Source: Utricularia gibba (taxonomy: Eukaryota > Streptophyta > Magnoliopsida > Lamiales > Lentibulariaceae). Taken from it: 32,136 bases of DNA. Shown here one piece after another: positions 1 to 11,924 of the stretch. The translations under genes were made by a program, and so were the position numbers. Location of the stretch: NCBI GenBank assembly GCA_002189035.1, contig NEEC01000288.1:1-32136 (forward strand). The letters are read 5' to 3'. Each line of letters begins with the position of its first letter. The stretch's first letter is position 1. The notes beneath the pieces were generated by a model. It ran no database searches. It was not told the DNA's origin and was given only the letters and a program-made list of their open reading frames with translations.

Positions 1-340
1 AAAAATATACGCTCGATCCGCAGCATACCTAACGTTCGAATGCTAATAAAAAATATTAAAATAAAAAATACGCGCTCGATCCGCATTTATACTTAAGGAT
101 CGAATGATAATAAAAATATTTAAAGTAAAAAAATAGCAAATATGATCTGAATCATAACCAAGGATCGAATGCTAATTAAATTGACTAAAGTAAAAATACA
201 CACTCCATCCAAAGTACAACTGAGGATCAAATGGTAATAATTAAGTCAAAGAAGCTTTCACAGTTATCCTACGGTTTAATAAATAATGCATTTCAATTAT
301 TTATAATTTAATAAACCTATATCATATGATTATGATTAGA
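1..340 (+). repeat. Satellite unit 0, 3' part only
   Basis: The window opens inside the right arm of a foldback module. About four inverted ~62-bp monomers are present, followed by the outer arm ending near 333 and the 7-base spacer before unit 1. Two small differences mark this copy: an extra T in CCGCATTTATAC, and AATGCATTTC where the other copies have AATGTATTTC. Confidence 0.95.
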
Positions 341-2623
341 GATGGGCCTGGGTTGGATCCATTCAGGTTCGGACCCAACCCGATGAAATTCTGGGTATTA
401 CAGTTTGCATGACCCATGGGGTTGTCTTTCTGTTCAACCCGAACGGGTTAAACCCTACGGGTTTTGATTGGGCCCGAACCGAACCAAGGGTTTATCAATT
501 TTATTTTTTATTTTTGGCTTATTGTATTTTATGGGTTGTTTTCTTTTTTTCCACGGCCGTATGGCCTTGTGGCTGCTGCTCGAGCACGCGGGCATTAACC
601 AAGCCCATGTGGCCTCGTGGTGCTGCTGCGTATGCACACGGGCTGGGGGTCGCGCCGGGCATGAGCCCAAAGTCAGTTTTAGCCCGGCGAAAAAAGGGAT
701 GCATTTCTTAGCGTTGGGTTATCACGAGCCGCCTAATTTTTTTTCGTGGAACACCATCTAGTTTTGTGGGGGGCGCTCTCGAGGGGCCCTTGGCTTGGGC
801 CCCGGGTTCGGTCTGGCTGATGAGCCCACTCTGGTCCCACTCGGCGAAAATCGTGACACATTTGTTGAAATTAGGATGTCACGTGCACCCAACACGGTTT
901 TTTTCAACAACACGCTTTATACTTGTGGAGACGCTCTCGGGGGGCACTCGAATCTTCCCATACGTCGTACCAGGCTCGAGCGTAAAGTCATTGTAGCCCG
1001 GCAAAGAAAGTGATGCATTTATTAACTTTGGGTTGTCACGAGCCGCCTAAATGGTTTTCCATGGAACACCTTCTAGTTTTGGGGGGGAGGGGAGCGGGCG
1101 CTGCGCCTCGTCCGGGCCCCGGGAGCCCGGTCCCGTCCGACTCGACGAAAATCGTGATGCATTTGTTGAAGTTAGGATGTCACGAGAACCGCACACGGTT
1201 TTTTTCAACAACACACTTTATACTTAAGGAGGAGCTCTCGGGGGGGCACCCTGATCGGGCCGGAGGTCGTGCCGAACTCAGGCCCAAAGTCAGCAGTAGC
1301 GCGCCAAAAAAAGTGATGCATTATTAACGTTGGTTGTGACGAGACGCGTATATGGTTTTTGAAGGAACACCTCCTCGTATTGAGGCGGGCGCTCTCGAGG
1401 GGCCTTGGCCCGGGCCCCGGGTTCGGACGGGCTCATGGGCCCACTCGACGAAAATCATGATGCATTTGTTGAAATTGGGATGTCACGTGCACCCCACATT
1501 TGTTGAGCGAGGACGGCCAATTTTAGAGACTCGATGGGCCATTCTTCGATCAGCGTCCTACTATCTAGTTCAAACTCAAAGTCACATTATTCTTGCACAA
1601 TTTCGTATGAATGAATATGGGATATGATCCGTTGGAAGCCCAAGTGTTAGAGAATTTTACTGAATCTGCTGAGCAAGGGGTTGTGAGTTCATAACAGCTG
1701 TTGAAACCTCTCCAGGGTGGTGTGCGTGGCGTGATGAGCTTTCTACAATGACAAAAAAAAAATATTTTTATAATCATGTGATATATGTTTATTAAAATAT
1801 AAATAATGTAAATACGTTAGTTATTAAAGCATATACTACATGTGAAAGTTTCTTAGTTTTTAATTTTATTAGCATTCGACCCTTAGTTATACTTTGTTTA
1901 GATTCCAATCGAGTGTATATTTTTTATTTGAACGATTCTATTTGCATTCGATTCTAAGATATGATGCGGATCGAGCGTATATTTTTTATTTTAATATTTT
2001 TATTGGCTTTCGGTCTTTAGACATGATTCGGATCGAGTGGAGATGGTTTACTTGAAACTTGTGTTAACGCTCGATCCTTAGGAGCAATGTGGAGCGTGTT
2101 TACATTGCAAGGGCACACGGGCGTGGGTTGTGCGTAAACCACGCCCGTGTGGCATGGCATTGTAATGTATACACGTTCTAAATTGCTCCTAACGGTGGAA
2201 CGCTAATTAAGATTTAAAATAAATGAATATGCACTCGATCCAAAGTATACCTAAGGATCTAAGGCTAATAAAAATATGAGAGTGAAAAATATACGCTCGA
2301 TCCGCAGCATACCTAACGTTCGAATGCTAATAAAAAATATTAAAATAAAAAATACGCGCTCGATCCGCATTATACTTAAGGATCGAATGATAATAAAAAT
2401 ATTTAAAGTAAAAAAATAGCAAATATGATCTGAATCATAACCAAGGATCGAATGCTAATTAAATTGACTAAAGTAAAAATACACACTCCATCCAAAGTAC
2501 AACTGAGGATCAAATGGTAATAATTAAGTCAAAGAAGCTTTCACAGTTATCCTACGGTTTAATAAATAATGTATTTCAATTATTTATAATTTAATAAACC
2601 TATATCATATGATTATGATTAGA
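341..2623 (+). repeat. Satellite unit 1 (2283 bp, short)
   Basis: This is a complete unit about 51 bp shorter than the reference. The loss is a deletion of about 52 bp at 1896/1897, close to one 62-bp foldback monomer. Other private changes are an extra GG in the T-rich tract (TTATGGGTTG), a longer T run near 901, and losses in sub-repeat C near 1319-1334. At the diagnostic sites it carries CACACGG, GATCGGG and ACTCAGG. The foldback module is at 1770-2616 and the central hairpin at 2114-2151. Confidence 0.95.
1770..2616. mobile_element. Foldback module, unit 1 (internally deleted)
   Basis: It has the same structure as the reference, but the left arm lacks about 52 bp after 1896, so one monomer is nearly gone. 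Hairpin 2114-2151. Confidence 0.75.
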
Positions 2624-4937
2624 GAATGGGGGGTCCATTCAGGTTCGGACCCAACCCGATGAAATTCTGGGTATTACAGTTTGCATGACCCATGGGGTTG
2701 TCTTTCTGTTCAACCCGAACGGGTTAAACCCTACGGGTTTTGATTGGGCCGAACCGAACCAAGGTTTATCAATTTTATTTTTTATTTTTGGCTTATTGTA
2801 TTTATGGTTGTTTTTCTTTTTTCCACGGCCGTATGGCCTTGTGGCTGCTGCTCGAGCACGCGGCATTAACCAAGCCATGTGGCCTCGTGGTGCTGCTGCG
2901 TATGCACACGGGCTGGGGGTCGCGCCGGGCATGAGCCCAAAGTCAGTTTTAGCCCGGCGAAAAAAGGGATGCATTTCTTAGCGTTGGGTTATCACGAGCC
3001 GCCTAATTTTTTTTCGTGGAACACCATCTAGTTTTTTGGGGGGGCGCTCTCGAGGGGCCCTTGGCTTGGGCCCCGGGTTCGGTCTGGCTGATGAGCCCAC
3101 TCTGGTCCCACTCGGCGAAAATCGTGACACATTTGTTGAAATTAGGATGTCACGTGCACCCAACACGGTTTTTTCAACAACACGCTTTATACTTGTGGAG
3201 ACGCTCTCGGGGGGCACTCGAATCTTCCCATACGTCGTACCAGGCTCGAGCGTAAAGTCATTGTAGCCCGGCAAAGAAAGTGATGCATTTATTAACTTTG
3301 GGTTGTCACGAGCCGCCTAAATGGTTTTCCATGGAACACCTTCTAGTTTTGGGGGGGAGGGGAGCGGGCGCTGCGCCTCGTCCGGGCCCCGGGAGCCCGG
3401 TCCCGTCCGACTCGACGAAAATCGTGATGCATTTGTTGAAGTTAGGATGTCACGAGAACCGCACACCGTTTTTTTCAACAACACACTTTATACTTAAGGA
3501 GGAGCTCTCGGGGGGCACCCTGATCGGCCGGAGGTCGTGCCGAACTCGGGCCCAAAGTCAGCAGTAGCGCGCCAAAAAAAGTGATGCATTTATTAACGTT
3601 GGGTTGTGACGAGACGTATATGGTTTTTGAAGGAACACCTCCTCGTATTGAGGCGGGCGCTCTCGAGGGGCCCTTGGCCCGGGCCCCGGGTTCGGACGGG
3701 CTCATGGGCCCACTCGACGAAAATCATGATGCATTTGTTGAAATTGGGATGTCACGTGCACCCCACATTTGTTGAGCGAGGACGGCCAATTTTAGAGACT
3801 CGATGGGCCATTCTTCGATCAGCGTCCTACTATCTAGTTCAAACTCAAAGTCACATTATTCTTGCACAATTTCGTATGAATGAATATGGGATATGATCCG
3901 TTGGAAGCCCAAGTGTTAGAGAATTTTACTGAATCTGCTGAGCAAGGGGTTGTGAGTTCATAACAGCTGTTGAAACCTCTCCAGGGTGGTGTGCGTGGCG
4001 TGATGAGCTTTCTACAATGACAAAAAAATATTTTTATAATCATGTGATATATGTTTATTAAAATATAAATAATGTAAATACGTTAGTTATTAAAGCATAT
4101 ACTACATGTGAAAGTTTCTTAGTTTTAATTTTATTAGCATTCGACCCTTAGTTATACTTTGGATGGAGTGTGCATTTTTATTTTAATCATTTTAATTAGC
4201 ATTCGATCCTTGGTTAGATTCCAATCGAGTGTATATTTTTATTTGAACGATTCTATTTGCATTCGATTCTAAGATATGATGCGGATCGAGCGTATATTTT
4301 TTATTTTAATATTTTTATTGGCTTTCGGTCTTTAGACATGATTCGGATCGAGTGGAGATGGTTTACTTGAAACTTGTGTTAACGCTCGATCCTTAGGAGC
4401 AATGTGGAGCGTGTTTACATTGCAAGGGCACACGGGCGTGGGTTGTGCGTAAACCACGCCCGTGTGGCATGGCATTGTAATGTATACACGTTCTAAATTG
4501 CTCCTAACGGTGGAACGCTAATTAAGATTTAAAATAAATGAATATGCACTCGATCCAAAGTATACCTAAGGATCTAAGGCTAATAAAAATATGAGAGTGA
4601 AAAATATACGCTCGATCCGCAGCATACCTAACGTTCGAATGCTAATAAAAATATTAAAATAAAAAATACGCGCTCGATCCGCATTATACTTAAGGATCGA
4701 ATGATAATAAAAATATTTAAAGTAAAAAAATAGCAAATATGATCTGAATCATAACCAAGGATCGAATGCTAATTAAATTGACTAAAGTAAAAATACACAC
4801 TCCATCCAAAGTACAACTGAGGATCAAATGGTAATAATTAAGTCAAAGAAGCTTTCACAGTTATCCTACGGTTTAATAAATAATGTATTTCAATTATTTA
4901 TAATTTAATAAACCTATATCATATGATTATGATTAGA
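2624..4937 (+). repeat. Satellite unit 2 (2314 bp)
   Basis: The start is eroded: about 7 bp of the GGGCCTGGGTTGGATCC landmark is replaced by a G run (2621-2633). Several single-base losses lie in C or G runs, for example GGGCCGAACC near 2747 and CAAGCCATG near 2871, and GC is lost from GACGCG near 3613. It shares the CACACCG variant near 3464 with units 3 and 4. The foldback module is at 4036-4930 and the central hairpin at 4429-4466. Confidence 0.95.
4036..4930. mobile_element. Foldback module, unit 2
   Basis: Both arms are complete. The second left monomer reads TTGGTTAGATTCC with one A fewer than units 4-14, a variant shared with unit 3. Hairpin 4429-4466. Confidence 0.75.
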
Positions 4938-7257
4938 GATGGGCCTGGGTTGGATCCATTCAGGTTCGGACCCAACCCGATGAAATTCTGGGTATTACAG
5001 TTTGCATGACCCATGGGGTTGTCTTTCTGTTCAACCCGAACGGGTTAAACCCTACGGGTTTTGATTGGGCCCGAACCGAACCAAGGGTTTATCAATTTTA
5101 TTTTTTATTTTTGGCTTATTGTATTTTATGGTTGTTTTTCTTTTTTCCACGGCCGTATGGCCTTGTGGCTGCTGCTCGAGCACGCGGGCATTAACCAAGC
5201 CCATGTGGCCTCGTGGTGCTGCTGCGTATGCACACGGGCTGGGGGTCGCGCCGGGCATGAGCCCAAAGTCAGTTTTTAGCCCGGCGAAAAAAGGGATGCA
5301 TTTCTTAGCGTTGGGTTATCACGAGCCGCCTAATTTTTTTTCGTGGAACACCATCTAGTTTTGTGGGGGGCGCTCTCGAGGGGCCTTGGCTTGGGCCCCG
5401 GGTTCGGTCTGGCTGATGAGCCCACTCTGGTCCCACTCGGCGAAAATCGTGACACATTTGTTGAAATTAGGATGTCACGTGCACCCAACACGGTTTTTTC
5501 AACAACACGCTTTATACTTGTGGAGACGCTCTCGGGGGGCACTCGAATCTTCCCATACGTCGTACCAGGCTCGAGCGTAAAGTCATTGTAGCCCGGCAAA
5601 GAAAGTGATGCATTTATTAACTTTGGGTTGTCACGAGCGCCTAAATGGTTTTCCATGGAACACCTTCTAGTTTTGGGGGGAGGGGAGCGGGCGCTGCGCC
5701 TCGTCCGGGCCCCGGGAGCCCGGTCCCGTCCGACTCGACGAAAATCGTGATGCATTTGTTGAAGTTAGGATGTCACGAGAACCGCACACCGTTTTTTTCA
5801 ACAACACACTTTATACTTAAGGAGGAGCTCTCGGGGGGCACCTGATCGGCCGGAGGTCGTGCCGAACTCGGGCCCAAAGTCAGCAGTAGCGCGCCAAAAA
5901 AAGTGATGCATTTATTAACGTTGGGTTGTGACGAGACGCGTATATGGTTTTTGAAGGAACACCTCCTCGTATTGAGGCGGGCGCTCTCGAGGGGCCCTTG
6001 GCCCGGGCCCCGGGTTCGGACGGGCTCATGGGCCCACTCGACGAAAATCATGATGCATTTGTTGAAATTGGGATGTCACGTGCACCCCACATTTGTTGAG
6101 CGAGGACGGCCAATTTTAGAGACTCGATGGGCCATTCTTCGATCAGCGTCCTACTATCTAGTTCAAACTCAAAGTCACATTATTCTTGCACAATTTCGTA
6201 TGAATGAATATGGGATATGATCCGTTGGAAGCCCAAGTGTTAGAGAATTTTACTGAATCTGCTGAGCAAGGGTTGTGAGTTCATAACAGCTGTTGAAACC
6301 TCTCCAGGGTGGTGTGTGGCGTGATGAGCTTTCTACAATGACAAAAAAAATATTTTTATAATCATGTGATATATGTTTATTAAAATATAAATAATGTAAA
6401 TACGTTAGTTATTAAAGCATATACTACATGTGAAAGTTTCTTAGTTTTTAATTTTATTAGCATTCGACCCTTAGTTATACTTTGGATGGAGTGTGCATTT
6501 TTATTTTAATCATTTTAATTAGCATTCGATCCTTGGTTAGATTCCAATCGAGTGTATATTTTTATTTGAACGATTCTATTTGCATTCGATTCTAAGATAT
6601 GATGCGGATCGAGCGTATATTTTTTATTTTAATATTTTATTGGCTTTCGGTCTTTAGACATGATTCGGATCGAGTGGAGATGGTTTACTTGAAACTTGTG
6701 TTAACGCTCGATCCTTAGGAGCAATGTGGAGCGTGTTTACATTGCAAGGGCACACGGGCGTGGGTTGTGCGTAAACCACGCCCGTGTGGCATGGCATTGT
6801 AATGTATACACGTTCTAAATTGCTCCTAACGGTGGAACGCTAATTAAGATTTAAAATAAATGAATATGCACTCGATCCAAAGTATACCTAAGGATCTAAG
6901 GCTAATAAAAATATGAGAGTGAAAAATATACGCTCGATCCGCAGCATACCTAACGTTCGAATGCTAATAAAAATATTAAAATAAAAATACGCGCGCTCGA
7001 TCCGCATTATACTTAAGGATCGAATGATAATAAAATATTTAAAGTAAAAAAATAGCAAATATGATCTGAATCATAACCAAGGATCGAATGCTAATTAAAT
7101 TGACTAAAGTAAAAATACACACTCCATCCAAAGTACAACTGAGGATCAAATGGTAATAATTAAGTCAAAGAAGCTTTCACAGTTATCCTACGGTTTAATA
7201 AATAATGTATTTCAATTTTTATAATTTAATAAACCTATATCATTGATTATGATTAGA
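4938..7257 (+). repeat. Satellite unit 3 (2320 bp)
   Basis: This copy has the CACACCG variant. Its differences are small indels: an extra T near 5275, a lost CC in CACGAGCGCC near 5635, a lost C in GGCACCTGATC near 5838, and short deletions in the outer right arm (7216-7245) that remove about 6 bp of AT-rich sequence. The foldback module is at 6358-7250 and the central hairpin at 6751-6788. Confidence 0.95.
6358..7250. mobile_element. Foldback module, unit 3
   Basis: Both arms are present. The outer right arm is shortened by small AT deletions near 7216-7245, and the right arm reads TACGCGCGCTCGATCC near 6989 with an extra GC pair. Hairpin 6751-6788. Confidence 0.75.
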
Positions 7258-9589
7258 GATGGGCCTGGGTTGGATCCATTCAGGTTCGGACCCAACCCGA
7301 TGAAATTCTGGGTATTACAGTTTGCATGACCCATGGGGTTGTCTTTCTGTTCAACCCGAACGGGTTAAACCCTACGGGTTTTGATTGGGCCCGAACCGAA
7401 CCAAGGGTTTATCAATTTTATTTTTTATTTTTGGCTTATTGTATTTTATGGTTGTTTTCTTTTTTTTCCACGGCCGTATGGCCTTGTGGCTGCTGCTCGA
7501 GCACGCGGGCATTAACCAAGCCCATGTGGCCTCGTGGTGCTGCTGCGTATGCACACGGGCTGGGGGTCGCGCCGGGCATGAGCCCAAAGTCAGTTTTAGC
7601 CCGGCGAAAAAAAGGATGCATTTCTTAGCGTTGGGTTATCACGAGCCGCCTAATTTTTTTTCGTGGAACACCATCTAGTTTTGTGGGGGGGCGCTCTCGA
7701 GGGGCCCTTGCTTGGGCCCCGGGTTCGGTCTGGCTGATGAGCCCACTCTGGTCCCACTCGGCGAAAATCGTGACACATTTGTTGAAATTAGGATGTCACG
7801 TGCACCCAACACGGTTTTTTCAACAACACGCTTTATACTTGTGGAGACGCTCGGGGGGCACTCGAATCTTCCCATACGTCGTACCAGGCTCGAGCGTAAA
7901 GTCATTGTAGCCCGGCAAAGAAAGTGATGCATTTATTAACTTTGGGTTGTCACGAGCCGCCTAAATGGTTTTCCATGGAACACCTTCTAGTTTTGGGGGG
8001 AGGGGAGCGGGCGCTGCCTCGCCTCCGGGCCCCGGGAGCCCGGTCCCGTCCGACTCGACGAAAATCGTGATGCATTTGTTGAAGTTAGGATGTCACGAGA
8101 ACCGCACACCGTTTTTTTCAACAAACACACTTTATACTTAAGGAGGAGCTCTCGGGGGGGCACCCTGATCGGGCCGGAGGTCGTGCCGAACTCGGCCCAA
8201 AGTCAGCAGCAGTAGCGCGCCAAAAAAAGTGATGCATTTATTAACGTTGGGTTGTGACGAGACGCGTATATGGTTTTTGAAGGAACACCTCCTCGTATTG
8301 AGGCGGGCGCTCTCGAGGGGCCCTTGGCCCGGGCCCCGGGTTCGGACGGGCTCATGGGCCCACTCGACGAAAATCATGATGCATTTGTTGAAATTGGGAT
8401 GTCACGTGCACCCCACATTTGTTGAGCGAGGACGGCCAATTTTAGAGACTCGATGGGCCATTCTTCGATCAGCGTCCTACTATCTAGTTCAAACTCAAAG
8501 TCACATTATTCTTGCACAATTTCGTATGAATGAATATGGGATATGATCCGTTGGAAGCCCAAGTGTTAGAGAATTTTACTGAATCTGCTGAGCAAGGGGT
8601 TGTGAGTTCATAACAGCTGTTGAAACCTCTCCAGGGTGGTGTGCGTGGCTGATGCTTTCTACAATGACAAAAAAATATTTTTATAATCATGTGATATATG
8701 TTTATTAAAATATAAATAATGTAAATACGTTAGTTATTAAAGCATATACTACATGTGAAAGTTTCTTAGTTTTTAATTTTATTAGCATTCGACCCTTAGT
8801 TATACTTTGGATGGAGTGTGCATTTTTATTTTAATCATTTTAATTAGCATTCGATCCTTGGTTAAGATTCCAATCGAGTGTATATTTTTTATTTTGAACG
8901 ATTCTATTTGCATTCGATTCTAAGATATGATGCGGATCGAGCGTATATTTTTTATTTTAATATTTTTATTGGCTTTCGGTCTTTAGACATGATTCGGATC
9001 GAGTGGAGATGGTTTACTTGAAACTTGTGTTAACGCTCGATCCTTAGGAGCAATGTGGAGCGTGTTTACATTGCAAGGGCACACGGGCGTGGGTTGTGCG
9101 TAAACCACGCCCGTGTGGCATGGCATTGTAATGTATACACGTTCTAAATTGCTCCTAACGGTGGAACGCTAATTAAGATTTAAAATAAATGAATATGCAC
9201 TCGATCCAAAGTATACCTAAGGATCTAAGGCTAATAAAAATATGAGAGTGAAAAATATACGCTCGATCCGCAGCATACCTAACGTTCGAATGCTAATAAA
9301 AAATATTAAAATAAAAAATACGCGCTCGATCCGCATTATACTTAAGGATCGAATGATAATAAAAATATTTAAAGTAAAAAAATAGCAAATATGATCTGAA
9401 TCATAACCAAGGATCGAATGCTAATTAAATTGACTAAAGTAAAAATACACACTCCATCCAAAGTACAACTGAGGATCAAATGGTAATAATTAAGTCAAAG
9501 AAGCTTTCACAGTTATCCTACGGTTTAATAAATAATGTATTTCAATTATTTATAATTTAATAAACCTATATCATATGATTATGATTAGA
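7258..9589 (+). repeat. Satellite unit 4 (2332 bp)
   Basis: This copy has the CACACCG variant. Private changes are GCGCTGCCTCGCCTCC near 8010 where others read GCGCTGCGCCTCGTCC, a lost TC in GACGCTCGGGG near 7847, an extra A in AACAAACAC near 8120, an additional CAG in GTCAGCAGCAG near 8202, and losses in GTGGCTGATGC near 8644. The foldback module is at 8683-9582 and the central hairpin at 9080-9117. Confidence 0.95.
8683..9582. mobile_element. Foldback module, unit 4
   Basis: Both arms are complete, with an added T in TTTTTTATTTTGAACG near 8892. Hairpin 9080-9117. Confidence 0.75.
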
Positions 9590-11924
9590 GATGGGCCTGG
9601 GTTGGATCCATTCAGGTTCGGACCCAACCCGATGAAATTCTGGGTATTACAGTTTGCATGACCCATGGGGTTGTCTTTCTGTTCAACCCGAACGGGTTAA
9701 ACCCTACGGGTTTTGATTGGGCCCGAACCGAACCAAGGGTTTATCAATTTTATTTTTTATTTTTGGCTTATTGTATTTTATGGTGTTTTTTCTTTTTTTC
9801 CACGGCCGTATGGCCTTGTGGCTGCTGCTCGAGCACGCGGGCATTAACCAAGCCCATGTGGCCTCGTGGTGCTGCTGCGTATGCACACGGGCTGGGGTCG
9901 CGCCGGGCATGAGCCCAAAGTCAGTTTTAGCCCGGCGAAAAAAGGGATGCATTTCTTAGCGTTGGGTTATCACGAGCCGCCTAATTTTTTTTCGTGGAAC
10001 ACCATCTAGTTTTGTGGGGGGGCGCTCTCGAGGGGCCCTTGGCTTGGGCCCCGGGTTCGGTCTGGCTGATGAGCCCACTCTGGTCCCACTCGGCGAAAAT
10101 CGTGACACATTTGTTGAAATTAGGATGTCACGTGCACCCAACACGGTTTTTTTCAACAACACGCTTTATACTTGTGGAGACGCTCTCGGGGGGCACTCGA
10201 ATCTTCCCATACGTCGTACCAGGCTCGAGCGTAAAGTCATTGTAGCCCGGCAAAGAAAGTGATGCATTTATTAACTTTGGGTTGTCACGAGCCGCCTAAA
10301 TGGTTTTCCATGGAACACCTTCTAGTTTTGGGGGGGAGGGGAGCGGGCGCTGCGCCTCGTCCGGGCCCCGGGAGCCCGGTCCCGTCCGACTCGACGAAAA
10401 TCGTGATGCATTTGTTGAAGTTAGGATGTCACGAGAACCGCACACGGTTTTTTTCAACAACACACTTTATACTTAAGGAGGAGCTCTCGGGGGGCACCCT
10501 GATCGAGCCGGAGGTCGTGCCGAACTCAGGCCCAAAGTCAGCAGTAGCGCGCCAAAAAAAGTGATGCATTTATTAACGTTGGGTTGTGACGAGACGCGTA
10601 TATGGTTTTTGAAGGAACACCTCCTCGTATTGAGGCGGGCGCTCTCGAGGGGCCCTTGGCCCGGGCCCCGGGTTCGGACGGGCTCATGGGCCCACTCGAC
10701 GAAAATCATGATGCATTTGTTGAAATTGGGATGTCACGTGCACCCCACATTTGTTGAGCGAGGACGGCCAATTTTAGAGACTCGATGGGCCATTCTTCGA
10801 TCAGCGTCCTACTATCTAGTTCAAACTCAAAGTCACATTATTCTTGCACAATTTCGTATGAATGAATATGGGATATGATCCGTTGGAAGCCCAAGTGTTA
10901 GAGAATTTTACTGAATCTGCTGAGCAAGGGGTTGTGAGTTCATAACAGCTGTTGAAACCTCTCCAGGGTGGTGTGCGTGGCGTGATGAGCTTTCTACAAT
11001 GACAAAAAAAATATTTTTATAATCATGTGATATATGTTTATTAAAATATAAATAATGTAAATACGTTAGTTATTAAAGCATATACTACATGTGAAAGTTT
11101 CTTAGTTTTTAATTTTATTAGCATTCGACCCTTAGTTATACTTTGGATGGAGTGTGCATTTTTATTTTAATCATTTTAATTAGCATTCGATCCTTGGTTA
11201 AGATTCCAATCGAGTGTATATTTTTTATTTGAACGATTCTATTTGCATTCGATTCTAAGATATGATGCGGATCGAGCGTATATTTTTTATTTTAATATTT
11301 TTATTGGCTTTCGGTCTTTAGACATGATTCGGATCGAGTGGAGATGGTTTACTTGAAACTTGTGTTAACGCTCGATCCTTAGGAGCAATGTGGAGCGTGT
11401 TTACATTGCAAGGGCACACGGGCGTGGGTTGTGCGTAAACCACGCCCGTGTGGCATGGCATTGTAATGTATACACGTTCTAAATTGCTCCTAACGGTGGA
11501 ACGCTAATTAAGATTTAAAATAAATGAATATGCACTCGATCCAAAGTATACCTAAGGATCTAAGGCTAATAAAAATATGAGAGTGAAAAATATACGCTCG
11601 ATCCGCAGCATACCTAACGTTCGAATGCTAATAAAAAATATTAAAATAAAAAATACGCGCTCGATCCGCATTATACTTAAGGATCGAATGATAATAAAAA
11701 TATTTAAAGTAAAAAAATAGCAAATATGATCTGAATCATAACCAAGGATCGAATGCTAATTAAATTGACTAAAGTAAAAATACACACTCCATCCAAAGTA
11801 CAACTGAGGATCAAATGGTAATAATTAAGTCAAAGAAGCTTTCACAGTTATCCTACGGTTTAATAAATAATGTATTTCAATTATTTATAATTTAATAAAC
11901 CTATATCATATGATTATGATTAGA
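9590..11924 (+). repeat. Satellite unit 5 (2335 bp)
   Basis: This is a full-length copy close to the reference. It has CACACGG, GATCGAGCC and ACTCAGG at the diagnostic sites but keeps an uninterrupted G run (CTCGGGGGGC) where most right-hand units have CTCGGTGGGG. One G is missing in CTGGGGTCGC near 9893 and one T in TTATGGTG near 9779. The foldback module is at 11019-11917 and the central hairpin at 11415-11452. Confidence 0.96.
11019..11917. mobile_element. Foldback module, unit 5
   Basis: Both arms are complete and match the reference closely. Hairpin 11415-11452. Confidence 0.75.

Noticed and set aside
1-340. Promoter or polyadenylation signals (TATA- and AATAAA-like motifs in the AT-rich arms)
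   Set aside because: Such motifs are expected by chance in sequence this AT-rich, and no supporting gene lies nearby.
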